From contig DAYM01000007.1 of the NCBI GenBank assembly GCA_002506905.1, forward strand, positions 62,001 through 126,000: DNA of 64,000 nt, written 5' to 3'. The number at the start of each line of letters is the position of its first letter. Within the stretch, counting starts at the first letter, position 1. Below, in pieces: positions 1 to 8,385 of the stretch. The DNA comes from Methanomassiliicoccaceae archaeon UBA328. GTDB lineage: Archaea > Thermoplasmatota > Thermoplasmata > Methanomassiliicoccales > Methanomethylophilaceae. The notes beneath the pieces are model-generated. The model did no database searches and was not told where the DNA came from. It saw only the letters and a list, made by a program, of their open reading frames with translations. Made by a program: the position numbers and the translations under genes.

Positions 1-1998
1 TATGCCTCCGAGGACCACTGCAGCGTAGTTACGAACATTACCGGTCTGGGCCTTGCTGAGGATGTCACCGCTTCCGACAACCGCGTTGGAGAGGCCGTTG
101 ACCGCTCCGTCCACGATGTTCCTGTCGACATAGTCGACTCCGCGTGCGACTCCGTATCCAAGTTTCCAGGACACCTGGTTGTAGAGTTCAGGGAACCACC
201 ATCTGCTGGCAAGTGCCCTGTACAGCCACGAAGTACCGTTCTTGTTGAACTTTCCGGGGTTGATCTTCCTCTTGTCATACATGAACTTCGCAATTATGAT
301 AGCTGCGATGACCAGCACGATGGTCAGATATGTCCACGGGTTGGTGAAGAACTCCACCAGGTACTCTAATCCTTCCGCATGTCCGCCGCCGACAAAGAAC
401 TGTCCGGTCGCAAGGTCGACGTTGATGGACAGAAGTCCGTCGAAGCCGAACAAGAGGACGAAACCGAATCCGAATGCGAATATCGACAGGACCATGAGAG
501 GTACTGTCATCGATTTGGGCGATTCGCCGTGGCAGTGCTGTGTCTTGGGACCCTCGGGTCCGCGGAATGTCATATACCACATACGGAACATATAGAATGC
601 CGTCATGAATGCGGTAATGATCGCAAGTGCCCAAAGTACAATGAAGATCCATCCTGCTGTACCGTAATCGGCCGCATGGAGCGCCTGCTCGATGATGAGA
701 TCCTTGGAGAAGAATCCTGCGAAGAAGGGGAATCCTGCGATAGACAGCGAACCAATGAGCATTGTGATCGACGTGACCTTCATCTTAGGACCGAGTCCTC
801 CCATCTCGCGCATGTCCTCCGTTCCGGTGGAATGGATGACTGAACCCGAGCAAAGGAAGAGCAGTGCCTTGAAGAAGGCGTGGTTGACCATATGCAGACA
901 GCCTGCAGTGTATCCGAGGGATCCTGCTGCTATGAGTGCTGTGTCTCCGGTCTCGATACCGATCGCGATCATGTATCCTCCTGCTCCGAGAGCGAGGAAC
1001 ATGTAACCGAGCTGCGAGAGTGTGGAGTATGCAAGCACTTTCTTGATGTTCATGTTGTTCATTGCCATTGTTGCGGCGAAGAACATGGTAACTCCTCCGA
1101 TCACTGCTACGAGGAGCATCACACTGGAGGCCTCGCAGAATATGGGGAAACACCTTGCGACGAGATAGACTCCCGCCTTGACCATTGTTGCCGCATGGAT
1201 GAGGGCAGAGACCGTTGTAGGGCCTGCCATTGCATCCGGAAGCCAATCAAGCAGAGGGAACTGAGCGGACTTACCGATCACTCCTCCGAAGATGAGCAGA
1301 CATGCAATGATGATGAGGTTGTGGTCGACGCTTGCGATGTTTGCCGCATCGAACACTACCGTGTAGTCGAGACTGCCGAATGCGTAGAGCATAACGAACA
1401 GGCCTCCCATAAGAGAGACATCTCCGAGTCTTGTGACCAGGAACGCTTTCTTTGCTGCGGATGCAGCGTTGTCGGCCTTGTCGTCGCCTTCAGGGTGGTT
1501 GAAGCTCCAGAATCCGATAAGGAGGTAGGAACACAGACCCATGATCTCCCAGAAGATGAACATCTCGATGAAGCTGCTTGAGATCGCAAGACCGAGCATT
1601 CCGGTCACGAACAGGGCGACTTCAGCGAAGTACCTTCTCTTCCTCTTTCCCTCTTCTCCCATATATCCGAGAGAGTAGACAAAGATCAGCATGGAGATGA
1701 AGGATGCGAACATCATCATCAGACACGCGAGGGTATCTACGTAGAATCCGATAGTTATCTCGAATCCTCCGGGGAACGTGAACCAGGTCATTGACTCGGT
1801 GTAGTATCCGGGGGAAGCGTAAGCTGCTGAGGTAAAGAACTCATACGAGATGAGCACCGACAGGAGACACGAGACCGCAACACCTGCGATCGCGAGGTAA
1901 CCTCCACCTGTCTTTCCCATTTTGTTTCCGAAGAATCCCACTAAGACGAAGCAAAGTGCGGGTATCAACGGTACTAACCATGTGTACTCTATGAACAC
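1..1998 (-). CDS. fpoL: F420H2 dehydrogenase-like complex subunit FpoL (NuoL family), 3' end outside window
   Basis: Large antiporter-like proton-pumping membrane subunit of the Fpo (complex I-like) dehydrogenase. Reading the minus strand from 1998 gives 666 uninterrupted codons of strongly hydrophobic NuoL-type sequence, including the family signature around LLDWLPDAMAGPTTVSALIH; it runs off the window at position 1, probably only a few codons from its end, as FpoL is usually about 670 residues. The start is a GTG at 1998, one base after the fpoK stop and preceded by AGGTGG inside the end of fpoK, so translation is probably coupled. Any fpoM, fpoN and fpoO would lie beyond the left edge. Confidence 0.93.
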   Translation of the reverse strand, partial: MFIEYTWLVPLIPALCFVLVGFFGNKMGKTGGGYLAIAGVAVSCLLSVLISYEFFTSAAYASPGYYTESMTWFTFPGGFEITIGFYVDTLACLMMMFASFISMLIFVYSLGYMGEEGKRKRRYFAEVALFVTGMLGLAISSSFIEMFIFWEIMGLCSYLLIGFWSFNHPEGDDKADNAASAAKKAFLVTRLGDVSLMGGLFVMLYAFGSLDYTVVFDAANIASVDHNLIIIACLLIFGGVIGKSAQFPLLDWLPDAMAGPTTVSALIHAATMVKAGVYLVARCFPIFCEASSVMLLVAVIGGVTMFFAATMAMNNMNIKKVLAYSTLSQLGYMFLALGAGGYMIAIGIETGDTALIAAGSLGYTAGCLHMVNHAFFKALLFLCSGSVIHSTGTEDMREMGGLGPKMKVTSITMLIGSLSIAGFPFFAGFFSKDLIIEQALHAADYGTAGWIFIVLWALAIITAFMTAFYMFRMWYMTFRGPEGPKTQHCHGESPKSMTVPLMVLSIFAFGFGFVLLFGFDGLLSINVDLATGQFFVGGGHAEGLEYLVEFFTNPWTYLTIVLVIAAIIIAKFMYDKRKINPGKFNKNGTSWLYRALASRWWFPELYNQVSWKLGYGVARGVDYVDRNIVDGAVNGLSNAVVGSGDILSKAQTGNVRNYAAVVLGGI

Positions 1999-1999
1999 T

Positions 2000-2302
2000 T
2001 TACCACCTCATGCATGTGAGACTGTCGGTCTCTGTCGTCTTCTTGATCTTGTAAGCGTTAAGCAGGATAGCGATACCTACCGCGACCTCTGCTGCCGCTA
2101 CGGAGATCGTCATTATGACGAACACCTGGCCCATCGCATCTCCCAGGAATCCCGAGAATGCGATGAAGTTGATGTTGGCTGCATTGAGCATAAGCTCGAT
2201 GCACATCAGCACAATGATCGTGTTGGTCTTTGTGATGACACCGTACGCACCGATGGCGAACAGTATTGCCGCGAAAGCAAGGAAGAACTCAATTGGAATC
2301 AT
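2000..2302 (-). CDS. fpoK: F420H2 dehydrogenase-like subunit FpoK (NuoK family)
   Basis: Small three-helix membrane subunit of about 100 residues, homologous to NuoK. It begins MIPIEFFLAFAAILFAIG and carries the conserved intramembrane segment LMCIELMLNAANINFIAF with the Glu expected for proton translocation. The frame is open to 2326, but the ATG at 2302 matches the family N-terminus and overlaps the end of the preceding NuoJ C-terminal gene by 14 nt. It lies between fpoJ and fpoL in canonical order. Confidence 0.92.
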   Translation of the reverse strand: MIPIEFFLAFAAILFAIGAYGVITKTNTIIVLMCIELMLNAANINFIAFSGFLGDAMGQVFVIMTISVAAAEVAVGIAILLNAYKIKKTTETDSLTCMRW

Positions 2303-2582
2303 CTTGTTCACCTTCCTCTCTCGCAATACAAACTCCGCCTATCATGGCGCCGAACATCAATACGGCCAAGATCAGGATGACCGGACCGTATTTTTCGAAC
2401 AGGTTGTAGTTGAGCGAACTCTCGTCGAGATCTCCCTCTTCGTCGACAACGTCGTCGAAGGGAATATCCTGAGGTTCGTCGTAATTCATATAGTCGTTCC
2501 AGTCCGTCGCAAACACGGAGGTTACGCACACTACCATGAGCAATGCTGCCACTGCTACACCGATTGCGACCTTCTTACTCAT
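2289..2582 (-). CDS. fpoJ: FpoJ C-terminal half (split NuoJ)
   Basis: Encodes 97 residues: an N-terminal hydrophobic segment (about residues 4-25), an acidic loop (about 28-58), then a second membrane helix (about 66-86) and a polar tail. By position and pattern it corresponds to the C-terminal part of NuoJ, which Methanosarcina also encodes as two adjacent genes. It overlaps the N-terminal half gene by 8 nt and fpoK by 14 nt, so the two halves are probably made together. Assignment rests mainly on context, because this half of NuoJ is poorly conserved. Confidence 0.78.
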   Translation of the reverse strand: MSKKVAIGVAVAALLMVVCVTSVFATDWNDYMNYDEPQDIPFDDVVDEEGDLDESSLNYNLFEKYGPVILILAVLMFGAMIGGVCIAREEGEQDDSN

Positions 2583-2904
2583 CAGAATCGCCTCCGGTCT
2601 TCATGATATACCTTCTCGTCAGCATGATACTGAACGCGAAGAGGATGGTGATAGCTCCGACGTACACGAGCAGCTGGATGACCCCAATGAACTCCGCCTC
2701 AAGGAAGAAGTATGTGAAAGCGACACATACGAACACCAGAGCGAGGTAGAATGCACTGTGTATGACCTCTTTGTCCGTTACAACGTAGATAGCGGCAGCG
2801 ATTGCTATTCCGGCTAGAACGAGGAACGCGACGAGGTCACCGTTGTTCCAAATAAACTGGAGGACATCGATGAGACCATTCCAGATATTGTCAATGAACT
2901 CCAT
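2575..2904 (-). CDS. fpoJ: FpoJ N-terminal half (split NuoJ)
   Basis: A 109-residue membrane protein with three predicted helices and the NuoJ core segment EAEFIGVIQLLVYVGAITIL, which contains the conserved Y-x-G-A turn of the complex I pi-bulge helix. It matches the first three helices of NuoJ; the remaining helices are on the adjacent gene. Its ATG at 2904 abuts the fpoI stop, consistent with coupled translation in the fpo operon. Confidence 0.88.
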   Translation of the reverse strand: MEFIDNIWNGLIDVLQFIWNNGDLVAFLVLAGIAIAAAIYVVTDKEVIHSAFYLALVFVCVAFTYFFLEAEFIGVIQLLVYVGAITILFAFSIMLTRRYIMKTGGDSDE

Positions 2905-3701
2905 TATAGCACCTCTTTAATGTGGAGGGCCGACTTAGGACAGTCGTCCACGCAGTTGTGACAGCAAACACATTTGCTGTCGTCGATCTCAGGCCAAAGG
3001 ATCGGCCTGCCTTTTGCATTGGTTCCGTGCTCGACCATCTTGATGGCCTTGACGGGACAAACCTTCTCGCACTTCCTGCAGCTGATACACTTGGAAGAGT
3101 CGAGTTCGGGCCTGTCTATCATGAAGGGCTTGATGCGCCTCTCGGGGTTTCCGTTCTTCACATCGGAGATCAGGGTTTCCTCGAGTTCGACCTTCATCAT
3201 ATCGTTGGTTCCCTCGTAGGCGAGCCTGCGGGGACCGTAGATGAGGTCTTCCCTTGTGTACTCCGCGAGTTCGAACTCGGGAGTCACGGTCATTGCATCA
3301 ACCGGGCAGTACTCTGCACAGTATCCGCAGAATGCGCATCTTCCCATGTTGATCTGAGGCCTCTTGACGATGTTTCCGTCGTCATCGGGCGCGTCGACCA
3401 GCACGATAGCGGTCGTGGGGCACATCCTGACGCACATACCGCAGCCCAGACACATGTTGAAATCAAGTCCGGGGCGTCCGCGGTAGTTGTCGGGGACCCA
3501 CATCTTCTCATAAGGGTAGAGAATACAGACGGGTCTGTGGACCGTGGTCTTTCCAAGGAGCTGGAATACCTTCACGATAGGCTTCATGACCCAAAGGGTC
3601 TTTGCCGTATTGCGGGGGTATCTCTTCAGGAAAGGCATGTTCTCTACATTTCCTTTCTCGGAGGTATACTTGTAATCCATAACTTTCTTAGTGTTAGCCA
3701 T
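2904..3701 (-). CDS. fpoI: FpoI-type iron-sulfur subunit with four [4Fe-4S] motifs
   Basis: Iron-sulfur wire subunit of the Fpo complex, 265 residues. The usual NuoI/FpoI core has two C-x2-C-x2-C-x3-C-P motifs, seen here at Cys 84/87/90/94 and 122/125/128/132. A C-terminal extension adds two more ferredoxin motifs at Cys 205/208/211/215 and 244/247/250/254, so the protein can bind four [4Fe-4S] clusters rather than two. The family function is electron transfer to FpoB. The extra pair may dock an electron donor or partner when FpoF is absent; that is inference. The TGATG overlap with fpoH places it firmly in the operon. Confidence 0.92.
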   Translation of the reverse strand: MANTKKVMDYKYTSEKGNVENMPFLKRYPRNTAKTLWVMKPIVKVFQLLGKTTVHRPVCILYPYEKMWVPDNYRGRPGLDFNMCLGCGMCVRMCPTTAIVLVDAPDDDGNIVKRPQINMGRCAFCGYCAEYCPVDAMTVTPEFELAEYTREDLIYGPRRLAYEGTNDMMKVELEETLISDVKNGNPERRIKPFMIDRPELDSSKCISCRKCEKVCPVKAIKMVEHGTNAKGRPILWPEIDDSKCVCCHNCVDDCPKSALHIKEVL

Positions 3702-4873
3702 CAGTAGATCCCTCCTACCTTAAGAAGAAGCACGATCACGAAGTTGATCACGGACAGGGGCATGAATACCTTCCATCCGATGTTGACGATCTGATCCGTC
3801 CTGACCCTTGCGAGAGCTCCTCTGATCATGATCATGAGGAAGAACACGAACCAGGTCTTGAGCAGGAATACGATCTCGGGCAGGAAATTGTTAACACTGT
3901 CCGATACGAAGGGTATGTTCCAGCCACCAAGGAACAGGATCGTGACCATTGCGCACGAAACATATCCTCTGAAGTAGTCTGCGAGCATGATAAGACCCCA
4001 CTTCATTCCTGCGTACTCGGTCTGCCATCCTTCGACCAGTTCTGCTTCTGCCTCTGCGATATCGAAAGGCACACGCTCCGCCTCTGCAGTAGCACAGAAC
4101 AGGAACGTGATGAAACCAATGAACATGGGTATAATGTACCAGATGTCACGCTGGGCGGCGACGATGTCACCGATGTTTAATGTTCCCGCAAGAAGGGATG
4201 CTGTGCCGATCATAATGAGCATAGGGACCTCGTATGAGATCATCAGCTCGGCGGCCCTCATTCCTCCGATAAGGGAATACTTGTTGTTCTGAGCCCATCC
4301 GGACACTAATATGAAGAAAGGTGCCAGAGCAAAGAACGCCATAATGATCAAAAGACCTGTGTCGTAATTGACAACGAACCACCTGTCGGACAGAGGGATC
4401 ATACACGCGATAAGGACCGAGACACCGACAACCAGTGAGACCGTCCACATGTACGTCATCATGTCGACCTTCTTCGGAATCGTGTTCTCCTTCATGAAGG
4501 TCTTGACACCGTCTGCAACACACTGAAGGAAACCCTTCATACCGATCATGGTTCCCCTTCTGTCCATGACCCTTCCGAGGACCTTACGTTCCTCCCAAAG
4601 GGACAACAGAGTACCGATGAACACTACCAGGAAGATGACGATCATGAATATGATCAATCCACCGCCCACGCAGACTCCATCGGAGATCAGCCATGTGGAG
4701 ACGGGATTTCCCGGAAGGATCAGATTAATGAGCCATGCAAGACCTCCTCCGATGATCTCCCATAGTTTGTATGAGATATCGAACGGAAGGTTGTAGTCGC
4801 CTGCAAAGGGATACCACGGGTTAGACATTATGTCGGAGAACGATATCCAATCAAGAATACTGCTGTAAGCCAT
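3701..4873 (-). CDS. fpoH: F420H2 dehydrogenase-like subunit FpoH (NuoH family)
   Basis: A 390-residue polytopic membrane protein, the NuoH subunit that links the hydrophilic arm to the proton-pumping arm and forms the quinone or methanophenazine chamber. Family segments include MADGVKT-like 'CVADGVKTFMKE', 'ERVPFDIAEAEAELVEGWQTEYAGMKWG' (the conserved E-x-PFD-x-EAE-x-E loop) and the C-terminal 'RGALARVRTDQ'. About eight to nine hydrophobic helices are visible. It starts 4 nt after the fpoD stop and overlaps fpoI. Confidence 0.95.
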   Translation of the reverse strand: MAYSSILDWISFSDIMSNPWYPFAGDYNLPFDISYKLWEIIGGGLAWLINLILPGNPVSTWLISDGVCVGGGLIIFMIVIFLVVFIGTLLSLWEERKVLGRVMDRRGTMIGMKGFLQCVADGVKTFMKENTIPKKVDMMTYMWTVSLVVGVSVLIACMIPLSDRWFVVNYDTGLLIIMAFFALAPFFILVSGWAQNNKYSLIGGMRAAELMISYEVPMLIMIGTASLLAGTLNIGDIVAAQRDIWYIIPMFIGFITFLFCATAEAERVPFDIAEAEAELVEGWQTEYAGMKWGLIMLADYFRGYVSCAMVTILFLGGWNIPFVSDSVNNFLPEIVFLLKTWFVFFLMIMIRGALARVRTDQIVNIGWKVFMPLSVINFVIVLLLKVGGIY

Positions 4874-4877
4874 AATA

Positions 4878-6020
4878 TCACCTGTCGGTCTCTCCGAGAC
4901 ACATGTCGATCATTGCCATGATAACAGGAACATCTGCTATCCTGCTTCCAACCACCAAAGGTTTGGATGCTGACACATTCGTGAAGATAGGACTGCGCAC
5001 TTTGAGCCTGTATGGCTTTCCGCTGCCATCCGCCACGAGATACATCAGGGATTCTCCACGGGGGTCCTCGAGCCTGCACATCGCTGTACCGGCGGGAACA
5101 TTGGTGGGCGCCTTGTATCTGTAGGGAGCGTTCTTTCCGATCGCCCTGATCTTCTGCATTGCCCTTGTGATGATCTTACAGGACTGGAAGAGTTCTTCGA
5201 CCCTGACCATGTACCTTGAATAAGAGTCACCGTCGTTAAGGACAGGGACCTCGAAATCGATCTTGTCGTATGCCTCATACGGGTCATCACGACGAATGTC
5301 GAAGTCCACACCGTTTCCTCTCATTGCGGGACCGGTGATTCCGAGGTTCACACACTGCTCGCATGTGAGGATTCCGGTACCTTTCATCCTTGAAAGGAAG
5401 ATGGAGGAATCATCAATGAGTGCGATGATGTCCCACAGGGCCTTCTCGAAGTGCTGCACACATCTGTCGACGTCCCTGTCGAACAGCTCGGTGATGTCGT
5501 TCCTGACACCGCCGATACGGGGATAGTTTGTCGTCATCCTTGCTCCGCAAAGCCTGACGAACAGATCCATCCAATACTCTCTCTCCCTCATACACCAAAG
5601 GAACACAGTGAGGTTACCGAGATCGGTACCTACCGCAGCGAGCCACATCAAGTGCGAACTGATACGACAGATCTCATCTGCCACTACTCTGATGTACTGT
5701 GCCTTCTCAGGCACTTCGAGTCCGAGAGCTTTCTCCACTGTCATACAGTAGAGGTGAGAGTATGTCATCGATGCCGCGTAACAAAGACGGTCGGCCATCG
5801 GAACGATCTTGGCGTAAGACCTGTTCTCGCATTCTTTCTCCCATCCCCTGTGCAGGTATCCTACGATAGGTTCTGCATCTGTGACCAACTCTCCGTCGAG
5901 TTCGACCTTGAGTGTCCACAATCCATGGGAGAACGGGTGCTGAGGACCCATGATGACCCACATCTTGTCCGTTGTGAGCTCATCGGTCTCTGCCCTGATA
6001 TCCATAAGATCTCTTGCCAT
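4878..6020 (-). CDS. fpoD: F420H2 dehydrogenase-like subunit FpoD (NuoD, 49-kDa family)
   Basis: Peripheral subunit related to [NiFe]-hydrogenase large subunits, forming the electron acceptor site with FpoB. The N-terminus carries GPQHPFSHG, the counterpart of the NuoD GPQHPSTHG signature, and the body contains the expected E-x-R-x-x-x-Y-x-K core and the C-terminal 'DPRGE' segment. Hydrogenase Ni ligands are absent, as expected for NuoD. The preferred start is the ATG at 6020, which overlaps the fpoC stop as TGATG; a GTG at 6023 is also possible. Confidence 0.95.
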   Translation of the reverse strand: MARDLMDIRAETDELTTDKMWVIMGPQHPFSHGLWTLKVELDGELVTDAEPIVGYLHRGWEKECENRSYAKIVPMADRLCYAASMTYSHLYCMTVEKALGLEVPEKAQYIRVVADEICRISSHLMWLAAVGTDLGNLTVFLWCMREREYWMDLFVRLCGARMTTNYPRIGGVRNDITELFDRDVDRCVQHFEKALWDIIALIDDSSIFLSRMKGTGILTCEQCVNLGITGPAMRGNGVDFDIRRDDPYEAYDKIDFEVPVLNDGDSYSRYMVRVEELFQSCKIITRAMQKIRAIGKNAPYRYKAPTNVPAGTAMCRLEDPRGESLMYLVADGSGKPYRLKVRSPIFTNVSASKPLVVGSRIADVPVIMAMIDMCLGETDR

Positions 6021-6493
6021 CACTCCTGCCCCCTGAGCTTGTACGACTTCCTGAACGGATAGAATTCATATGTATCCGGTGTGAGCAGCCTCGCAAGGTG
6101 CGGGTGTCCGTCGAAGATGATTCCGAACAGTTCGTATGTCTCCCTCTCGTGCCAGTTGCCTCCGACCCAAATGTCGGAGATGCTTGCTACGTGGGGATCG
6201 TCGTTCGGAATGTCGACAGTAAGCTCGATGACACATCCGTTGAAGTAGTTGTCAATGTGATAAACGACACGCAGGTTGTCGATCATGTCCACTCCGATGA
6301 CGGTCGAGATGTGCTCGAATGTCAGGTTGTCGTGGATGTATTCGCATACCTGGTGAATGAGTTCCCTGGGAACGGTTGCGTAGACCCTTCTGGTTTCGAT
6401 CTTTGTGACGTTGACCTTTCCCTCGAATTTCTCGTTAAGGAGCGTCTTGATCTCTTCATCAGTAGGTTTTTGATAGACTGCGTTTGTATCCAT
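6020..6493 (-). CDS. fpoC: F420H2 dehydrogenase-like subunit FpoC (NuoC family)
   Basis: A 157-residue soluble subunit equivalent to NuoC (30-kDa subunit). It has the C-terminal family signature ERETYELFGIIFDGHPHLARLLTPD, where the E-R-E-x-x-D/E-x-x-G-I core is clear. The start at 6493 follows a GAGGGA ribosome site, 4 nt after the fpoB stop. It packs against FpoB and FpoD in the peripheral arm. Confidence 0.94.
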   Translation of the reverse strand: MDTNAVYQKPTDEEIKTLLNEKFEGKVNVTKIETRRVYATVPRELIHQVCEYIHDNLTFEHISTVIGVDMIDNLRVVYHIDNYFNGCVIELTVDIPNDDPHVASISDIWVGGNWHERETYELFGIIFDGHPHLARLLTPDTYEFYPFRKSYKLRGQE

Positions 6494-6497
6494 TCCC

Positions 6498-7061
6498 TCA
6501 GTCCTCCAAGAATACGCCTCTTCTGAAGTAATCGTCGATCTTCTTCTGAAGGAGCATGAATCCGTCGATCATCGCGTCGGGCCTTGCAGGGCATCCGGGG
6601 ATGTATACATCGACGGGAACGATCTGGTCCAATCCCTGAACTGTGTTGTAGGAATCGTACCACGGTCCTCCTGAAATGGCGCACTCGCCCATCGCCACAA
6701 CCCACTTGGGGTTGGGGATCTGCTCGTACAGACGCCTTATCTCGGGGCGGATCTTCTTGGAGATCCATCCGTTGACCAGAAGGATATCGGTCTGCCTGGG
6801 GGAAGACCTGTAGATCATTCCGTACCTTTCTGCATCGAAACGGGGTGCGGATGCGGCGGCCATTTCCAGAGCGCAGCAAGCAAGTCCCCAGTGCAGAGGG
6901 TGCATAGAATTTTTCATTGCCCAGGACCAAACCGGTCCTGTAAGTTTGTCGACGGTCTTTTTCGTACCGGCGGAGAGCAGATCGTTGATCATGGCCGATG
7001 ACCATGTCATAAACTCGTCTGCGCTCATCGCTACGGCGTGGGGGTAAAGACTCATATCCAT
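6498..7061 (-). CDS. fpoB: F420H2 dehydrogenase-like subunit FpoB (NuoB family, N2 cluster)
   Basis: A 187-residue subunit carrying the terminal [4Fe-4S] N2-type cluster. The four ligands are visible: adjacent Cys 62 and 63 in 'LACCALEM', Cys 127 in 'MGECAISGGPW' and Cys 157 in 'VYIPGCPARPD'. The frame is open to 7280, but the ATG at 7061 is preceded by a strong AGGAGG site and gives the family length. It overlaps the last codons of fpoA by 10 nt. Confidence 0.95.
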   Translation of the reverse strand: MDMSLYPHAVAMSADEFMTWSSAMINDLLSAGTKKTVDKLTGPVWSWAMKNSMHPLHWGLACCALEMAAASAPRFDAERYGMIYRSSPRQTDILLVNGWISKKIRPEIRRLYEQIPNPKWVVAMGECAISGGPWYDSYNTVQGLDQIVPVDVYIPGCPARPDAMIDGFMLLQKKIDDYFRRGVFLED

Positions 7062-7414
7062 ACATACGCCTCCTTTTTCAGAGCATATGCCACACCTAAA
7101 ATCATGATCGCGAAGAAGATAAGCATCCAAATGGTGGCCATCGTCGAAAGACCGGCGAAAGCAACGGCCCAGATCATCAGGAAAGTCGCGATCAGGTCGA
7201 ATACTACAAAAATGATTGCAAAAGAGTAGTATTGGAATTTGAACTGAACGTGAGCCTCTCCGATAGGCTCCGAGCCACACTCATATGTCGTCTCCATCCA
7301 CGCGGTCGGTTTCGTAGGTCTAATGAGCCTAGACACTAACCACGCCAAAGGTGCGAAGCCGAGAGCAATTATGCTCACGACGACCAATGGTAGATAGGTC
7401 ATAATTAGTGACAT
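7052..7414 (-). CDS. fpoA: F420H2 dehydrogenase-like subunit FpoA (NuoA family)
   Basis: First gene of the fpo operon: a 120-residue membrane subunit with three helices and the NuoA loop 'TTYECGSEPIGEAHVQFKFQYYSFAIIFVVFDLIATFL', which includes the conserved YECG and the F-x-x-x-F-D-x-E/I region. The frame is open to 7453. I prefer the ATG at 7414 because a TATA-like box centred near 7442 lies about 27 nt upstream, which suggests a leaderless mRNA. Confidence 0.93.
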   Translation of the reverse strand: MSLIMTYLPLVVVSIIALGFAPLAWLVSRLIRPTKPTAWMETTYECGSEPIGEAHVQFKFQYYSFAIIFVVFDLIATFLMIWAVAFAGLSTMATIWMLIFFAIMILGVAYALKKEAYVWI

Positions 7415-7437
7415 TGGTAGTGAGGCATGCCTTGTTG

Positions 7438-7446
7438 ATATATAAC
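7438..7446 (-). promoter_or_regulatory. TATA-like box of the fpo operon
   Basis: On the minus strand this reads as an AT-only core (TTATATATC) about 27 nt before the fpoA ATG at 7414, the normal archaeal TATA-to-start distance. It lies back to back with the proC promoter in a 116-bp divergent intergenic region. Confidence 0.6.
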
Positions 7447-7472
7447 GTTTCACGCACGTGTGTTACTTTTAG

Positions 7473-7480
7473 TTTATAAA
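7473..7480 (+). promoter_or_regulatory. TATA-like box of proC
   Basis: TTTATAAA followed by GGGG. The proC ATG at 7531 is about 55 nt downstream, so the proC message should have a leader of roughly 25-30 nt containing a GGAG ribosome site at 7522-7526. Confidence 0.55.
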
Positions 7481-7530
7481 GGGGAAAGCAGGCACACGGT
7501 TTTATGTGCAAGATGTCATATTGGAGCCTA

Positions 7531-8340
7531 ATGACAGTAAAGATCGGATTCATAGGGGCCGGCAGAATGGCGGGCGCGATGATCAAAGGACTCATCGTCA
7601 AGAACATCTATTCCAAGGATGAGATCGTCGCATGTGCGCCCACCGATACCACCCGCGCAAGGGTGGCCGGCGAATATGGCATCAAAATGTACGAGACGGC
7701 GGCCGAGATCGCCAAGGAAGCAGACATACTGGTACTGGCGGTCAAGCCCAAACACGTCCCCGATCTGTTCGAAAAGGAACATTTGACCCTCGGACCCCAA
7801 CATCTTCTCATAAGTATCGCCGCAGGAGTGAAGATCGAGACCCTAAACTCCTATGTGCCAGACAGCAGAATTGTGAGGGTAATGCCCAACCACTGCTGCA
7901 TGGTCTTGGAGGGCGCTTCCGGATACGTGAAGGGCACAAATGCCACTGAAAAAGACATGAAAACGGTCAATACAATCCTTTCTGCGCTGGGATTAGCGGT
8001 CGAGGTCAGGGAATGCGACCTTGACGCGGTAACTGGAGTGAGCGGAAGTTCGCCTGCGTACATCTACATGATGATCAGGGCCATCGCAGACGCGGGGGTG
8101 CTTGCCGGACTTACAAGGAAGACCTCTGTTGAACTTGCGGCACAATCTATGATCGGTGCGGGAAAGATGATACTCGAAAGCGGAATGACGCCCGAACAGC
8201 TCATTGACGGCGTTTGTTCGCCCGGCGGCACGACCATAGAAGGTGTGAATGTCCTCAAGAACAATGATTTCGAATCTATCGTGATAGATGCGGTCAACGC
8301 GTCCATCAAAAGATCCATCGAGATGGGCAAGACAAACTGA
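7531..8340 (+). CDS. proC: Pyrroline-5-carboxylate reductase
   Basis: Last step of proline synthesis: NAD(P)H-dependent reduction of pyrroline-5-carboxylate. The 269-residue protein starts with the Rossmann motif KIGFIGAGRMAGAMIKG and has the C-terminal family block 'DAVTGVSGSSPAYIYMMI' and 'PGGTTIEG', which form the dimeric active-site domain. The frame opens at 7504, but the ATG at 7531 follows GGAG and gives the standard N-terminus. It is a single gene, divergent from fpo and convergent with the radical SAM gene. Confidence 0.95.
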   Translation: MTVKIGFIGAGRMAGAMIKGLIVKNIYSKDEIVACAPTDTTRARVAGEYGIKMYETAAEIAKEADILVLAVKPKHVPDLFEKEHLTLGPQHLLISIAAGVKIETLNSYVPDSRIVRVMPNHCCMVLEGASGYVKGTNATEKDMKTVNTILSALGLAVEVRECDLDAVTGVSGSSPAYIYMMIRAIADAGVLAGLTRKTSVELAAQSMIGAGKMILESGMTPEQLIDGVCSPGGTTIEGVNVLKNNDFESIVIDAVNASIKRSIEMGKTN

Positions 8341-8352
8341 GGGGACTTCCCC
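8341..8352. terminator. Short GC hairpin between convergent genes
   Basis: GGGG-ACTT-CCCC immediately after the proC stop, followed by a pyrimidine- and AT-rich stretch. It lies between proC and the convergent radical SAM gene and could end transcription from proC. Confidence 0.45.
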
Positions 8353-8385
8353 CTCTCTTATATTATTATAGTATTCTGTAAGGGA

